Assembly (NCBI RefSeq): GCF_000024025.1
Contig: NC_013131.1
Coordinates: 10,148,229-10,212,228, forward strand
Length of the DNA stretch: 64,000 bases
Direction: 5' to 3'
From: Catenulispora acidiphila DSM 44928
Lineage (GTDB): Bacteria; Actinomycetota; Actinomycetes; Streptomycetales; Catenulisporaceae
Part shown: one piece after another, positions 8,361 to 15,878 of the stretch
How the letters are laid out: each line of letters begins with the position of its first letter
Position numbering within the stretch: position 1 is the first letter of the stretch
Position numbers and translations under genes: made by a program
Notes under the pieces: model-generated
Seen by the model: the letters and a program-made list of their open reading frames with translations, nothing else
Told to the model about the DNA's origin: nothing
The model's database searches: none

Positions 8361-9131
8361 TCACTTCCCGCCGGTCCCCGCCGCGCGCCCGGCCGCCCCG
8401 GACTCGCGGTTGAAGCGCGGCGCCTCGCCGCCGCCGTGCACGAGCAACTCCGCGCCGGAAACCTGCCCCGCCTCGTCCGAGGCCAGGTAGAGACAGGCGC
8501 CGGCGATGTCCCCCGGCTCGGCCATCCGCCCCATCGGCAACCCCTGCCCGACCAGCGCCGCAGCCTCCGGACCGCCGTAGTAGGCGGTCAGCGACTCGGT
8601 GAGCACGGGCCCGGGCACGACGCAGTTCACCCGCACCCGCGGCGCCCACTCCAGCGCCAGGCTCTTGGTGAGCGAGGCGAGCGCGGCCTTGGCGGCGCCG
8701 TAGACGGCCGTGCCGGGACTCGGCCGCGTCCCGGCCACCGATCCGATGTTCACGATGGAGGCGCCGCCGTGCTCGGGCGTGAGCGGGTACATGCACTGCG
8801 CGGCGCAGAGGACTCCCAGCACGTTGAGATCGAAGGCGGCGCGGGCGGCCTCCTCGGGATAGTCCAGCGCCCGCCCCGGCCGCGCCCCGCCGGCGTTGTT
8901 GACGAGCACGTCGACCCGCCCGAACTCCTCGGCGACCGCCTTGAACGCCGCCACGATGTCGGCGGACGAGGCGAGGTCCGCGGCGATGAAGCGGCCGACG
9001 GCCTGCGCCGGCTCGCTGCGCGCCAGCGTGACCACGGTCGCCCCGGCGGCTTCGAAGCGCGCCGCGACCGCCCGTCCGATGCCTTTGGTCCCGCCGGTGA
9101 CGACGGCGACCCTTCCGGTGAACGACGTCAC
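8361..9131 (-). CDS. Short-chain dehydrogenase/reductase (SDR)
   Basis: 256 aa, GTG start. Classical SDR: the NAD(P)-binding TGGTKGIGRAV lies near residue 12, NNAGGARPG near residue 86, the catalytic Ser in SIVNIGSVAG near 137, and YGAAKAAL holds the Tyr-Lys pair near 150. The C-terminal substrate loop follows (PGPVLTESLTAYYGG). It should oxidise a hydroxyl group or reduce a ketone with NAD(P)H. It is upstream of tetR on the same strand with an 82-bp gap. No copy of the palindrome is evident directly upstream of it. The C-terminal ~20 residues (ESGAAGRAAGTGGK) look like an unstructured extension. Confidence 0.88.
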   Translation of the reverse strand: MTSFTGRVAVVTGGTKGIGRAVAARFEAAGATVVTLARSEPAQAVGRFIAADLASSADIVAAFKAVAEEFGRVDVLVNNAGGARPGRALDYPEEAARAAFDLNVLGVLCAAQCMYPLTPEHGGASIVNIGSVAGTRPSPGTAVYGAAKAALASLTKSLALEWAPRVRVNCVVPGPVLTESLTAYYGGPEAAALVGQGLPMGRMAEPGDIAGACLYLASDEAGQVSGAELLVHGGGEAPRFNRESGAAGRAAGTGGK

Positions 9132-9251
9132 ACCACCGTGTGTATCAGAGGCGGGTTTTAGTGGGAAGCACTACCGAATCACCTGTTCGGTCGATTGACC
9201 GTGACCTCTGTCCGTTGTCGACTCTTGCACAGTCCGGAGGAGATGACGACG

Positions 9252-9752
9252 ATGGGCGAATCCGCCGCTGTACCCCAGGTCGACCCCGCCGACGGCGGGG
9301 ACGACGAACCCTTCTTAGCCCTGGCGTGGGCCGAGGCCATCGAGGCCACGGAGCTGCTGCGCTCCGCCCTGGCAGCCCTCGGGCTCGCCGGGGAGATCCC
9401 GCGCTTGCGAGGCGACGTGAACGTCTACGGCCGCCCGATGGTGACGGTCGGCCGCATCAACCCGACCGCCGCACGCAGGCTCGCCGCCGCACTCAGCCGC
9501 GCCGCGCAGCACCAGCCGCGCATCTACGGCCAGGCACCCCCGGCCAACGGCGACACCGCGACCTGCGGACTGTCGACGCCGGGCGAGCCGAACCGGAGCC
9601 TGCGCCCACCGCGCACCGCGACGCCGCTGAACCTGCCGGTGGCGGTACCGATGGCGACGGTCCTGCCGATGGCGGTGCCGAGCCAGGCGACTCCCGCGCT
9701 GGGAGCGCCGCCGGGCAGCTCGGCGACGGACTCGATCCCGCTACCCGCCTGA
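9252..9752 (+). CDS. Hypothetical protein with a Pro/Ala-rich tail
   Basis: About 166 aa from ATG 9252, with GGAGG at 9236-9240. ATG 9243 is in frame but only two bases from that site, and a TTG lies further upstream. Residues ~10-85 look folded (LAWAEAIEATELLRSALAAL, then DVNVYGRPMVTVGRINPTAARRLAAAL). The second half is rich in Pro, Ala and Thr and probably disordered. I do not recognise the family. The last 24 nt of the gene, including the stop, resemble a segment of the 83-bp direct repeats that follow. Confidence 0.55.
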   Translation: MGESAAVPQVDPADGGDDEPFLALAWAEAIEATELLRSALAALGLAGEIPRLRGDVNVYGRPMVTVGRINPTAARRLAAALSRAAQHQPRIYGQAPPANGDTATCGLSTPGEPNRSLRPPRTATPLNLPVAVPMATVLPMAVPSQATPALGAPPGSSATDSIPLPA

Positions 9753-9764
9753 TTCGCGCGACGA

Positions 9765-10001
9765 CTCGGCCGACGGTCGACTCGATCTGGCTCGCCGCCT
9801 GATCGGGTCGGCTGGTCGGCTGTTTTGGCATCTTCCCGCTGGGATGGCTCGGCCGACGGTCGACTCGATCTGGCTCGCCGCCTGATCGGGTCGGCTGGTG
9901 GGCCGTTTTGGCATTATCCCGCCGAGATGGCTCGGCCGACGATCGACTCGATCTGGTTTCTCGCCCGATCGGATCGGCTGCTCAGCCGTTTTGGCTTTGG
10001 C
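9765..10001. repeat. 83-bp tandem direct repeat, about three copies
   Basis: Copies start at 9765, 9848 and 9931, exactly 83 bp apart. The first 52 bp of copies 1 and 2 are identical and the rest differs at only a few positions. Copy 3 is more diverged and fades out near 10000. Each copy opens with CTCGGCCGACGGTCGACTCG and contains GTTTTGGC near its end. No open reading frame makes sense of it. Confidence 0.85.
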
Positions 10002-10260
10002 GGAGCGGGCTGGCGCGAGGCAGGGCTCGCAGCTGATGGCGCGCACCGCGTCACCGCAGCGATGGCGGCCGGGTCGGCGGGATGACCCGGCCGCCATCGC
10101 CGTTCGGCCGGCTCGGTTTCCCGGAGACGGTGTGGGTCGAAGGTAGCGCCTTGAGATAGATGTTGACCATGGCTTGCGCCAAATTGACACTGCGGCGCGC
10201 AGCGCCTCCTCAACGGGCGGTGGTGGGAGACGGGTGGGCGGCTGTGGACATGTGGAAGCG

Positions 10261-10284
10261 GCTGGAGCCCGACACGGCTCCAGC
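10261..10284. terminator. Hairpin, possible terminator (first of a pair)
   Basis: GCTGGAGCC pairs perfectly with GGCTCCAGC around the 6-nt loop CGACAC. There is no clear U-tract. It lies 5 nt before a second, longer hairpin, between convergent genes. Confidence 0.5.
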
Positions 10285-10288
10285 CGCG

Positions 10289-10323
10289 ATCCCGGCTGAC
10301 CCGGGGGGATCGTCAGCCGGGAT
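10289..10323. terminator. Hairpin, possible bidirectional terminator (second of a pair)
   Basis: ATCCCGGCTGAC (10289-10300) pairs perfectly with GTCAGCCGGGAT (10312-10323) around an 11-nt loop. Its place between convergent genes suits a bidirectional terminator for the hydratase mRNA and the upstream gene. Confidence 0.55.
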
Positions 10324-10434
10324 GTGGGTGCCGATCCCGCGGCCACCCACGCCCTTGACTGCGGGAAGCAGACTACGAGTGACGACTCGAACGCAGCTAG
10401 CGTTTCGCCCCAGCGGCGAAAGGCTGGCGGCGGG

Positions 10435-11244
10435 TCAGCGGGCTCGCCAGTCGCCGCCTTTGGCGCGCGTCGCGAAGAGGTCCGCCTGGCGCTCCGGGGC
10501 GATGTTGCCGAGTTGGACCAGGTGGGGTGCCGTCGCCATCGCGTGCGCCTTGGACATCTCGCGCGCGGCCCAGACGGCGCGGACCGTGCCCTCGATCGCG
10601 GACGGCTCACACGCGGCGATGGTCCGTGCCGCCTGCTCCGCCGCCGCTGTCAGAGCCGTGTTGTCCGGCACGACCTCGCTGACGAAGCCGATCTCGTACG
10701 CGCGCCGCGCCGTCATCCGCTCGGCCGTGCCGAGCAGCGCCAGCCGCGCCAGCTCGCCGTGCGGCATGCGCTGCGCGAGGTGCACGGCTTCGTACGCCAT
10801 CACCATGCCGTAGGTGACGTGCGGGTCGAAAAACGTCGCGTGCTCCGCGGCGATCAGGAACTCGCACTCGCCCAGCAGGTAGAACGCCCCGCCGCAGGCC
10901 ATCCCGTTGACCGCCGCGACGACCGGCTTCCACAGGTCGGCGGTCTTCGGTCCGAGCGCGACGCCGGGATCGTCAACCATGTACGGCGAGGAGGGCTGCG
11001 GCACCACCGTGTCCCGGTCGATGCCGGTACAGAAGGCTTTGTCGCCGCTGCCGGTCAGCACGACGCAGCGCACCGAATCGCGGTGCCGCAAGGTTTTCCA
11101 CAGCCTGTGGATTTCTTCGGCCATGACGAGATCGAAGGCGTTGTGGCGCTCCGGGCGGTTCAGCGTCACCCAGGCGACACCGTCACGTTCCCGGTACAGA
11201 AGGGTACTGAACTCAAGGTCAGTGCCGGATTCGAAGTCACTCAT
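10435..11244 (-). CDS. Enoyl-CoA hydratase/isomerase family protein, divergent active site
   Basis: 269 aa. The crotonase fold is clear: WVTLNRPERHNAFD (25-38), DKAFCTGIDRDTV (67-79) and AAVNGMACGGAFYLLGECEFLIA (~107-129). The segment that normally carries the catalytic Glu and a GG turn reads FFDPHVTYGMVMAYE, so the usual residues are replaced. The enzyme may be an isomerase, hydrolase or lyase rather than a hydratase. Its start overlaps the stop of the DUF35 gene by 8 bp, so the two are translationally coupled. With the thiolase upstream they form one module. Confidence 0.82.
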   Translation of the reverse strand: MSDFESGTDLEFSTLLYRERDGVAWVTLNRPERHNAFDLVMAEEIHRLWKTLRHRDSVRCVVLTGSGDKAFCTGIDRDTVVPQPSSPYMVDDPGVALGPKTADLWKPVVAAVNGMACGGAFYLLGECEFLIAAEHATFFDPHVTYGMVMAYEAVHLAQRMPHGELARLALLGTAERMTARRAYEIGFVSEVVPDNTALTAAAEQAARTIAACEPSAIEGTVRAVWAAREMSKAHAMATAPHLVQLGNIAPERQADLFATRAKGGDWRAR

Positions 11245-11659
11245 CCGGCGTCCAGGCCGCCACGAAAAGCCCTTCGATCTCCCGGAACACCGCGCGCACC
11301 GGCTGCCCGATCTCGATCGTCGCCGGGTCGACGGAGTCGATGTCCGCGTCCTCGGCTGCCACGAGGTTCCCGACCAGCCGCAGCCGCCGGTCCTCCTCCA
11401 GCTCCACGACCACCACCGGATACGGCGCCAGCGCCGCGTAGTCCGGCAGCAGCGGGGGACGCGGCACGGCGAAGGACCACACGTGTCCGCGCCCCGACAT
11501 CAGCTTCCACGCGAACTCCATGCCCTGACACCGGGGGCACATCGGCCGCGGCGGGAACAGCACTTCGCCGCAGTTCGCGCACGCCTGCATCCGCAGTTCG
11601 CCCTTGGCGGCGTACGCGAAGTACGGCGCGCCGTCGTCGTCGACGAGCGGTTTGAGCAT
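11237..11659 (-). CDS. DUF35 Zn-ribbon / OB-fold acyl-CoA-associated protein
   Basis: 140 aa, typical length. An N-terminal helix (DDGAPYFAYAAKGELRMQ) is followed by the rubredoxin-like zinc ribbon CANCG...CPRC (residues ~27-44) and then an OB-fold (GHVWSFAVPRP, YPVVVVELEEDRRLRLVGNL, GQPVRAVFREIEGLFVAAW). DUF35 proteins are obligate partners of thiolase-superfamily enzymes, for example ChsH2 with Ltp2 in steroid side-chain cleavage. Here a thiolase-like gene lies 31 bp upstream on the same strand and a crotonase overlaps downstream, so a complex of DUF35 and thiolase is likely. Confidence 0.88.
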   Translation of the reverse strand: MLKPLVDDDGAPYFAYAAKGELRMQACANCGEVLFPPRPMCPRCQGMEFAWKLMSGRGHVWSFAVPRPPLLPDYAALAPYPVVVVELEEDRRLRLVGNLVAAEDADIDSVDPATIEIGQPVRAVFREIEGLFVAAWTPDE

Positions 11660-11690
11660 TTCGGGTGCTCCCTTCCAGCCTTTGCCGGAG

Positions 11691-12848
11691 TCAGTCCCGC
11701 CGCAGCAGGACGGCCGACGTCGGTACAGCCTCGCCCGCGGTGACCAGGCATGTCGAGGCTCCGTCGACCTGATTGGTCGACGTGCCGCGCAGCTGCCGCA
11801 CGCCCTCGTTGATCAGGTTGAAGCCGTGGACGTAGGCCTCGGACAGGCCGCCGCCGGAGGTGTTGATCGGCAATCGCCCCGCCAGTTCCAGCCCGCCGTC
11901 GTCGGCGAAGGCTCCGCCCTCGCCCTTGCCGCAGAAGCCGTATCCCTCCAGGGACAACGGGATCAGCGGCGTGAAGGCGTCGTAGATCTGCGCCACGTCG
12001 ACATCGGCCGGACCGAGATCAGAGTGCTTCCACAGCTGCTTCGCCGCGATCCACGACGGTCCGGCCAGCGGGTCGTCGTTCCAGTAGTTGACCATGCCGT
12101 GGTGCTGCGCCGGCAGACCCTGCCCGAAGGCGTGGACGTAGACCGGCGCCTGCCGGCAGTCCCGGGCCCGCTCGGCGGAGACCATGACGACCGCCAGCGC
12201 GCCGTCGGTCTCCAGGCAGTTGTCGAACAGGCACAACGGATCGGAGATCATGCGGGCACTGAGATAGTCGTCCAGGGTCAGCGGGCGGTCGTACATGATC
12301 GCCGCCGGATTGGCGTTCGCCCGGTTGCGGCAGGCGATGGCCACCGCGCCGAGCTGTTCGCGGGTCAGGCCGTACTCGTGCATGTAGCGGCGGGCCAGGA
12401 TGGCGATCTCGTCGACCGGCCGCAGCAGACCGAAGGGACGCGTCCACTGCGCCGGCGTGGCGAGCTGGTTCACCGTGTCGGTCCACGGTCGCGGACCGCT
12501 GCCGCGCTTGCGGGAGCGCCACGCGACTCCCACGCTCGCCTGGCCGGTCGCGATCGCCATCGCGAGGTGGCCGACGGTGGCGCACGAGCCGCCGCCGCCG
12601 AAGCCGACCCGCGAGAAGAACGTCACGTCCCCGGCGCCGACCGCCTTGGCGATCTCGACCTCGTCGGTGGCCTCCATCGTGTAGGCGGCGAAGGCGTCCA
12701 CCTCGTGGGCGGCGATGCCGGCGTCGTCCAGCGCCATCGCGATGGCTCGGCAGGCGAGCGCTTTCTCCGACGGCTCAAGGTGTTTGGCGAACTCGGTCTG
12801 GCCGATGCCGACGATGGCGGCCCGGTCTTTCAAGGGCGTCGGATTCAT
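11691..12848 (-). CDS. Thiolase-like protein of the lipid-transfer/retro-aldolase (Ltp) group
   Basis: 385 aa from ATG 12848, chosen because GGAAGG lies just upstream. A longer start at 12860 would run into operator D. N terminus AAIVGIGQTEFAKH and ending RLPINTSGGGLSEAYVHGFN are typical of SCP2-like thiolase homologues. The biosynthetic-thiolase GHP motif is replaced by AYVHGFN, followed by VRQLRGTSTNQVDGA. Ltp-type members with this ending that pair with DUF35 cleave beta-hydroxyacyl-CoAs by retro-aldol chemistry. A Cys is present in GGSCATVGHL near residue 87, so classical thiolysis is not excluded. It is divergent from the acyl-CoA ligase across operator D. Confidence 0.82.
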   Translation of the reverse strand: MNPTPLKDRAAIVGIGQTEFAKHLEPSEKALACRAIAMALDDAGIAAHEVDAFAAYTMEATDEVEIAKAVGAGDVTFFSRVGFGGGGSCATVGHLAMAIATGQASVGVAWRSRKRGSGPRPWTDTVNQLATPAQWTRPFGLLRPVDEIAILARRYMHEYGLTREQLGAVAIACRNRANANPAAIMYDRPLTLDDYLSARMISDPLCLFDNCLETDGALAVVMVSAERARDCRQAPVYVHAFGQGLPAQHHGMVNYWNDDPLAGPSWIAAKQLWKHSDLGPADVDVAQIYDAFTPLIPLSLEGYGFCGKGEGGAFADDGGLELAGRLPINTSGGGLSEAYVHGFNLINEGVRQLRGTSTNQVDGASTCLVTAGEAVPTSAVLLRRD

Positions 12849-12858
12849 GCACCTTCCC

Positions 12859-12877
12859 ATCTGACGCGGCGTCAGAT
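12859..12877. promoter_or_regulatory. TetR-type operator, site D (perfect palindrome)
   Basis: ATCTGACGCGGCGTCAGAT, a perfect 19-bp palindrome with a single central base and the best copy in the window. It lies between the divergent thiolase and acyl-CoA ligase genes, so one site can control both. Confidence 0.78.
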
Positions 12878-12938
12878 ATCTGCCTATCATGGGCCCCGGC
12901 ACCGTGCCAGAGCCATCTTCGGCGGTGAGGACACGACG

Positions 12939-14471
12939 GTGGAGCAAGGCGAGACAACGATCCCGGATCTGGTGGCGCGCGCCGCCGCCGAACACGGCGA
13001 CCAAGAGGCGGTAGTTGACGGCGAGCAGCGCTTGACGTTCGCCGAGCTCGCCGCCCGGGTGAGACAGGCGGGCCGGGCGATGATCGCCTGGGGCGTGCGG
13101 CCCGGCGACCGGGTGGCGATCTGGGCGCCGAACTCGGCGGAGTGGATCGCGACGGCCCTCGGCGCGGTGTCCGTGGGCGCCGTATTGGTCCCGCTGAACA
13201 CCCGGCTGAAGGCAGCCGAGGTCGGCTACATCCTGCGCACGTCGCGGACCAGACTTGTCGCGGTCGCCGGGGAGTTCCTGGGCGTGGACTACGTCGGACA
13301 GCTCGCGGCGATCCACGATGAGCTGCCGGATCTGGAGACCCTGACCGCCTTCACCGACGGCGGACTGCCGCCGGTGGTGTCCCGCCGCCAGTTCCGCGCG
13401 CCGGGGATGAAGGTCCCGGCGCCGGTGTTCGACGAGGCGGCGGCGTCGCTGACCCCTGATTCGCCGGCGGACCTGTTCTTCACCTCGGGCACGACCGGCG
13501 CCCCGAAGGGCGTGGAGACGACGCACGGACAGACCACGCGCGCCTTCCACGCCTGGTCGGAGATCGTCGGCCTGCGCGCCGGGGACCGCTACCTGATCGC
13601 GAACCCCTTCTCGCACACCTTCGGCTACAAGGCCGGGATCCTGGCCTGCCTGATGCGCGGCGCGACGATGGTCCCGCTGCCCTCGTTCGACGCCGAGGCG
13701 CTGTTCACCACGATCGAGCAGGAGCGGATCACCGTGTTCCCGGCGGCGCCGGCGGTCTACCAGATGATGCTGGCGCACCCGGATCTGGCGAAGCACGATC
13801 TCAGCTCCCTGCGAGCGGCAGCCACCGGCGCCGCAGTGATCCCGGTGGAGCTGATCGAGCGGATGCGCGACACGCTGGGCCTGTCGACCGTGATCACCGC
13901 CTACGGCCTGACCGAGGCGACGGGTGTGGTGACGATGTGCCGCGACGGCGACACCCCCGACGTCGTCGCCCGCACCTCGGGCCGGGCGATCGAGGGCGTC
14001 GAGGTGCGGATCGCCGAGGCCACCGGGGAGATCCTGGTCCGCGGCTACAACGTGATGAGCGGCTACTTCGAGGACGAGGCGGCCACCGCCGAGGCGATCG
14101 ACGCCGACGGCTGGCTGCACACCGGCGACGTCGGCGACCTCGACGAGGCGGGCAACCTGCGCATCACCGACCGGATCAAGGACATGTACATCTGCGGCGG
14201 CTTCAACGCCTACCCGGCGGAGATCGAGCAGGTGCTGCTGACGTTCCCCGGCGTGCAGGAGGCGGCGGTCATCGGCGTGCCGGACCAGCGGCTCGGGGAG
14301 GTCGGGAAAGCGTTCGTGATAGCTGTGCCGGGGCAACGGATCGAGCCGGCAGAACTCCTCAAGTACGCCGAGGAACGCCTCGCCAACTACAAAGTGCCGC
14401 GGCACCTGGAGCTGGTCGAGGCGTTCCCGCGCAGTTCGCTGGGGAAGGTGCTCAAGCGCGAACTGCAGTGA
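12939..14471 (+). CDS. AMP-forming acyl-CoA synthetase
   Basis: 510 aa from GTG 12939, preceded by GGTGAGG nine bases upstream; the open frame itself extends much further. Signatures: FFTSGTTGAPKGVE (P-loop, ~180-193), YGLTEATG (A5, ~325), GWLHTGDVGDLDEAG (A7, ~390), DRIKDMYICGGFNAYPAEIE (A8, ~408-427) and SSLGKVLKREL with the catalytic Lys at the C terminus. It resembles FadD3-like actinobacterial ligases in length and motif spacing, but the substrate is unknown. It ends 9 bp before the stop of a convergent gene, with no room for a separate terminator. Confidence 0.88.
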   Translation: MEQGETTIPDLVARAAAEHGDQEAVVDGEQRLTFAELAARVRQAGRAMIAWGVRPGDRVAIWAPNSAEWIATALGAVSVGAVLVPLNTRLKAAEVGYILRTSRTRLVAVAGEFLGVDYVGQLAAIHDELPDLETLTAFTDGGLPPVVSRRQFRAPGMKVPAPVFDEAAASLTPDSPADLFFTSGTTGAPKGVETTHGQTTRAFHAWSEIVGLRAGDRYLIANPFSHTFGYKAGILACLMRGATMVPLPSFDAEALFTTIEQERITVFPAAPAVYQMMLAHPDLAKHDLSSLRAAATGAAVIPVELIERMRDTLGLSTVITAYGLTEATGVVTMCRDGDTPDVVARTSGRAIEGVEVRIAEATGEILVRGYNVMSGYFEDEAATAEAIDADGWLHTGDVGDLDEAGNLRITDRIKDMYICGGFNAYPAEIEQVLLTFPGVQEAAVIGVPDQRLGEVGKAFVIAVPGQRIEPAELLKYAEERLANYKVPRHLELVEAFPRSSLGKVLKRELQ

Positions 14472-14480
14472 GGCAGGGCG

Positions 14481-15233
14481 TTACCGGACGACAGGACGGC
14501 CGTCGGCGGCGTACACATACCGAGGCACGCAGGTGGTCTGCTTGCCGGTCTTCACGCCGAAGTCGGTCGTCTCCTGCCGACCGTGGGACTGGAACTGCGT
14601 CATCGTCACGAAATCCCCGGCAGGGATGGCCGACTTCTTGATCACGATGTCGAGCGGGATCGGCAGCTTGGAAGGGCGGTCGCCGAGCACCGCGGCGCCG
14701 ACCGCCCCGGCGTCGCGCACCCCGGGGTCGGGCGTGCACTGGATGCCGCGGCTCAGGTTCCAGCCCTCGGGGACCTGTTCGACCTGAACCACCGCGGGGA
14801 TACCGGCGGTACTCAATACCGACTGCAGGCCGGCCGGGTCGGTGATCACCTTGAGGGTCAAGTGGACCGTACCATCCGCCTGCTCCTGTACCGAGAAGCC
14901 GGCCTCCTGGATGTCCAGGGTCTGTGCGCCGCCGGATGCGGTCCCGGTGGCCGTCGTGCTGACCGCGTTCGGCACCACCGCGGCGTTCGGCGCGGCTCCG
15001 GTACCGGAGCCGGTCCCCGCCGAGGGCGCCAGCACCCCGATCGCCGCGACGATCGCCGCCGCGCTCGTGCCGATGCCGGCGGCGACGGCGCGGTGCCGGG
15101 TGCGGGTGCGGCGGCCGAGTGCCACCACGTCGGCTGTACTGGTGGGCAGGGTCGCGCCGGCCACGGACCGGTGCAGTCCGGCGAACAGCTCCTCGTCGTC
15201 GGGCGCCATGGTGTCGAAGTCTTCTGTGCTCAT
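14481..15233 (-). CDS. Single-pass membrane protein, sigma-factor partner (putative anti-sigma)
   Basis: 250 aa. A cytoplasmic N terminus of ~45 residues (DEELFAGLHRSVAGATLPT) is followed by one membrane segment (~48-70, AAGIGTSAAAIVAAIGVLAP), a Gly/Ser/Thr/Ala linker and an extracytoplasmic domain of ~140 residues. The start overlaps the stop of the sigma-factor gene by 4 bp (ATGA), so it is translationally coupled. That arrangement is standard for membrane anti-sigma factors. I see no zinc HxxxCxxC motif, so the assignment rests on topology and position. Confidence 0.65.
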   Translation of the reverse strand: MSTEDFDTMAPDDEELFAGLHRSVAGATLPTSTADVVALGRRTRTRHRAVAAGIGTSAAAIVAAIGVLAPSAGTGSGTGAAPNAAVVPNAVSTTATGTASGGAQTLDIQEAGFSVQEQADGTVHLTLKVITDPAGLQSVLSTAGIPAVVQVEQVPEGWNLSRGIQCTPDPGVRDAGAVGAAVLGDRPSKLPIPLDIVIKKSAIPAGDFVTMTQFQSHGRQETTDFGVKTGKQTTCVPRYVYAADGRPVVR

Positions 15234-15769
15234 CGCTTGATTTCCTCCCGCTCGTGCGTCTCTTCGAGCTCCGTCCGCAGCGCCTTGAGCGCGCGGTGGA
15301 GGTGGGCCTGGACGGTGCCGGGGGCGATGCCGAGCGCTGCGGCGGTACCTCGGGTGTCCAGATCGAGGAAGACCCGCAGCACCACTACTTCGCGCTGGCG
15401 CTTGGGCAGTTTGCGCAGGGCGGTGCGGATGGCCAGGTCGACGACTGTCGCATCGTCGTCGGCCGGGCCGTGCCCGCTCGTCTGCACACCCGCACCAGCA
15501 CCCGCGCCCACCGCCGCCGCATCCCACGCCACCTCGCGGCGGCGCCGGCGCCACCAGGAGACGTGCGTGTTCAGCGCGGTGCGCACCACCCACGCGGCCG
15601 GCGCCGGGTGCCCGGCCACCTTGCGCCAGTGGCCCCACGCCCGGGCGAAGGCCTCGGCGGTCAGCTCCTCGGCCAGGTGCCGGTCGCCGACGCCGGCCAG
15701 GACGGCCCGGAAGCACGGGTCGCGGTGGCGTTCGTAAAAGGCTGCGAAATCCTCGGTTCCTCGGTCCAC
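15230..15769 (-). CDS. RNA polymerase ECF sigma factor
   Basis: 179 aa. Region 2 is visible as FAAFYERHRDPCFRAVLAGVGDRHLAEELTAEAFARAWGHW (8-48) and region 4 as LRKLPKRQREVVVLRVFLDLDTRGTAAALGIAPGTVQAHLHRALKAL (~120-166). There are no regions 1 or 3, so it is an ECF (group 4) sigma. The linker is Ala/Gly-rich. It is followed, with a 4-bp overlap, by a membrane protein likely to control it. A short palindrome GGAGTA-CGAA-TACTCC at 15818-15833 lies about 50 bp upstream and might be part of its control region. Confidence 0.85.
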   Translation of the reverse strand: MDRGTEDFAAFYERHRDPCFRAVLAGVGDRHLAEELTAEAFARAWGHWRKVAGHPAPAAWVVRTALNTHVSWWRRRRREVAWDAAAVGAGAGAGVQTSGHGPADDDATVVDLAIRTALRKLPKRQREVVVLRVFLDLDTRGTAAALGIAPGTVQAHLHRALKALRTELEETHEREEIKR

Positions 15770-15817
15770 GGTCCTTTCACGCTTTCGAGTGGCGATGTGT
15801 TTACCTGGTCCACCGAA

Positions 15818-15833
15818 GGAGTACGAATACTCC
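15818..15833. promoter_or_regulatory. Short palindrome upstream of the ECF sigma gene
   Basis: GGAGTACGAATACTCC has perfect 6-bp arms and a 4-nt centre, between the divergent sigma factor and the secreted protein at 15879. It could be an operator or a weak hairpin. Confidence 0.35.
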
Positions 15834-15878
15834 TAATTCGTTTCACATCCGGGCAAACCATGGAATGATCCTGATCCC

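Larger units (their letters stand above)
10002..10434. other. Intergenic region with two adjacent perfect hairpins
   Basis: No convincing gene. The region separates the convergent hypothetical gene (ends 9752) and the enoyl-CoA hydratase (ends 10435). Its recognisable content is the two hairpins listed separately at 10261-10323. A third-position GC pattern supporting an ORF on either strand is not apparent. Confidence 0.6.

Noticed and set aside
5927-8413. 828-codon open frame on the plus strand
   Set aside because: Opposite the acyl-CoA synthetase and tetR genes, which have full domain signatures. The product is low-complexity.
9765-10001. CRISPR array
   Set aside because: The 83-bp units are near-identical along their whole length, with no unique spacers, and there are no cas genes in the window.
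11691-14405. The thiolase frame remains open for 904 codons on the minus strand
   Set aside because: The part beyond 12848 is antisense to the acyl-CoA ligase. The thiolase family begins at MNPTPLKDRAAIVGIG and has a ribosome site there.
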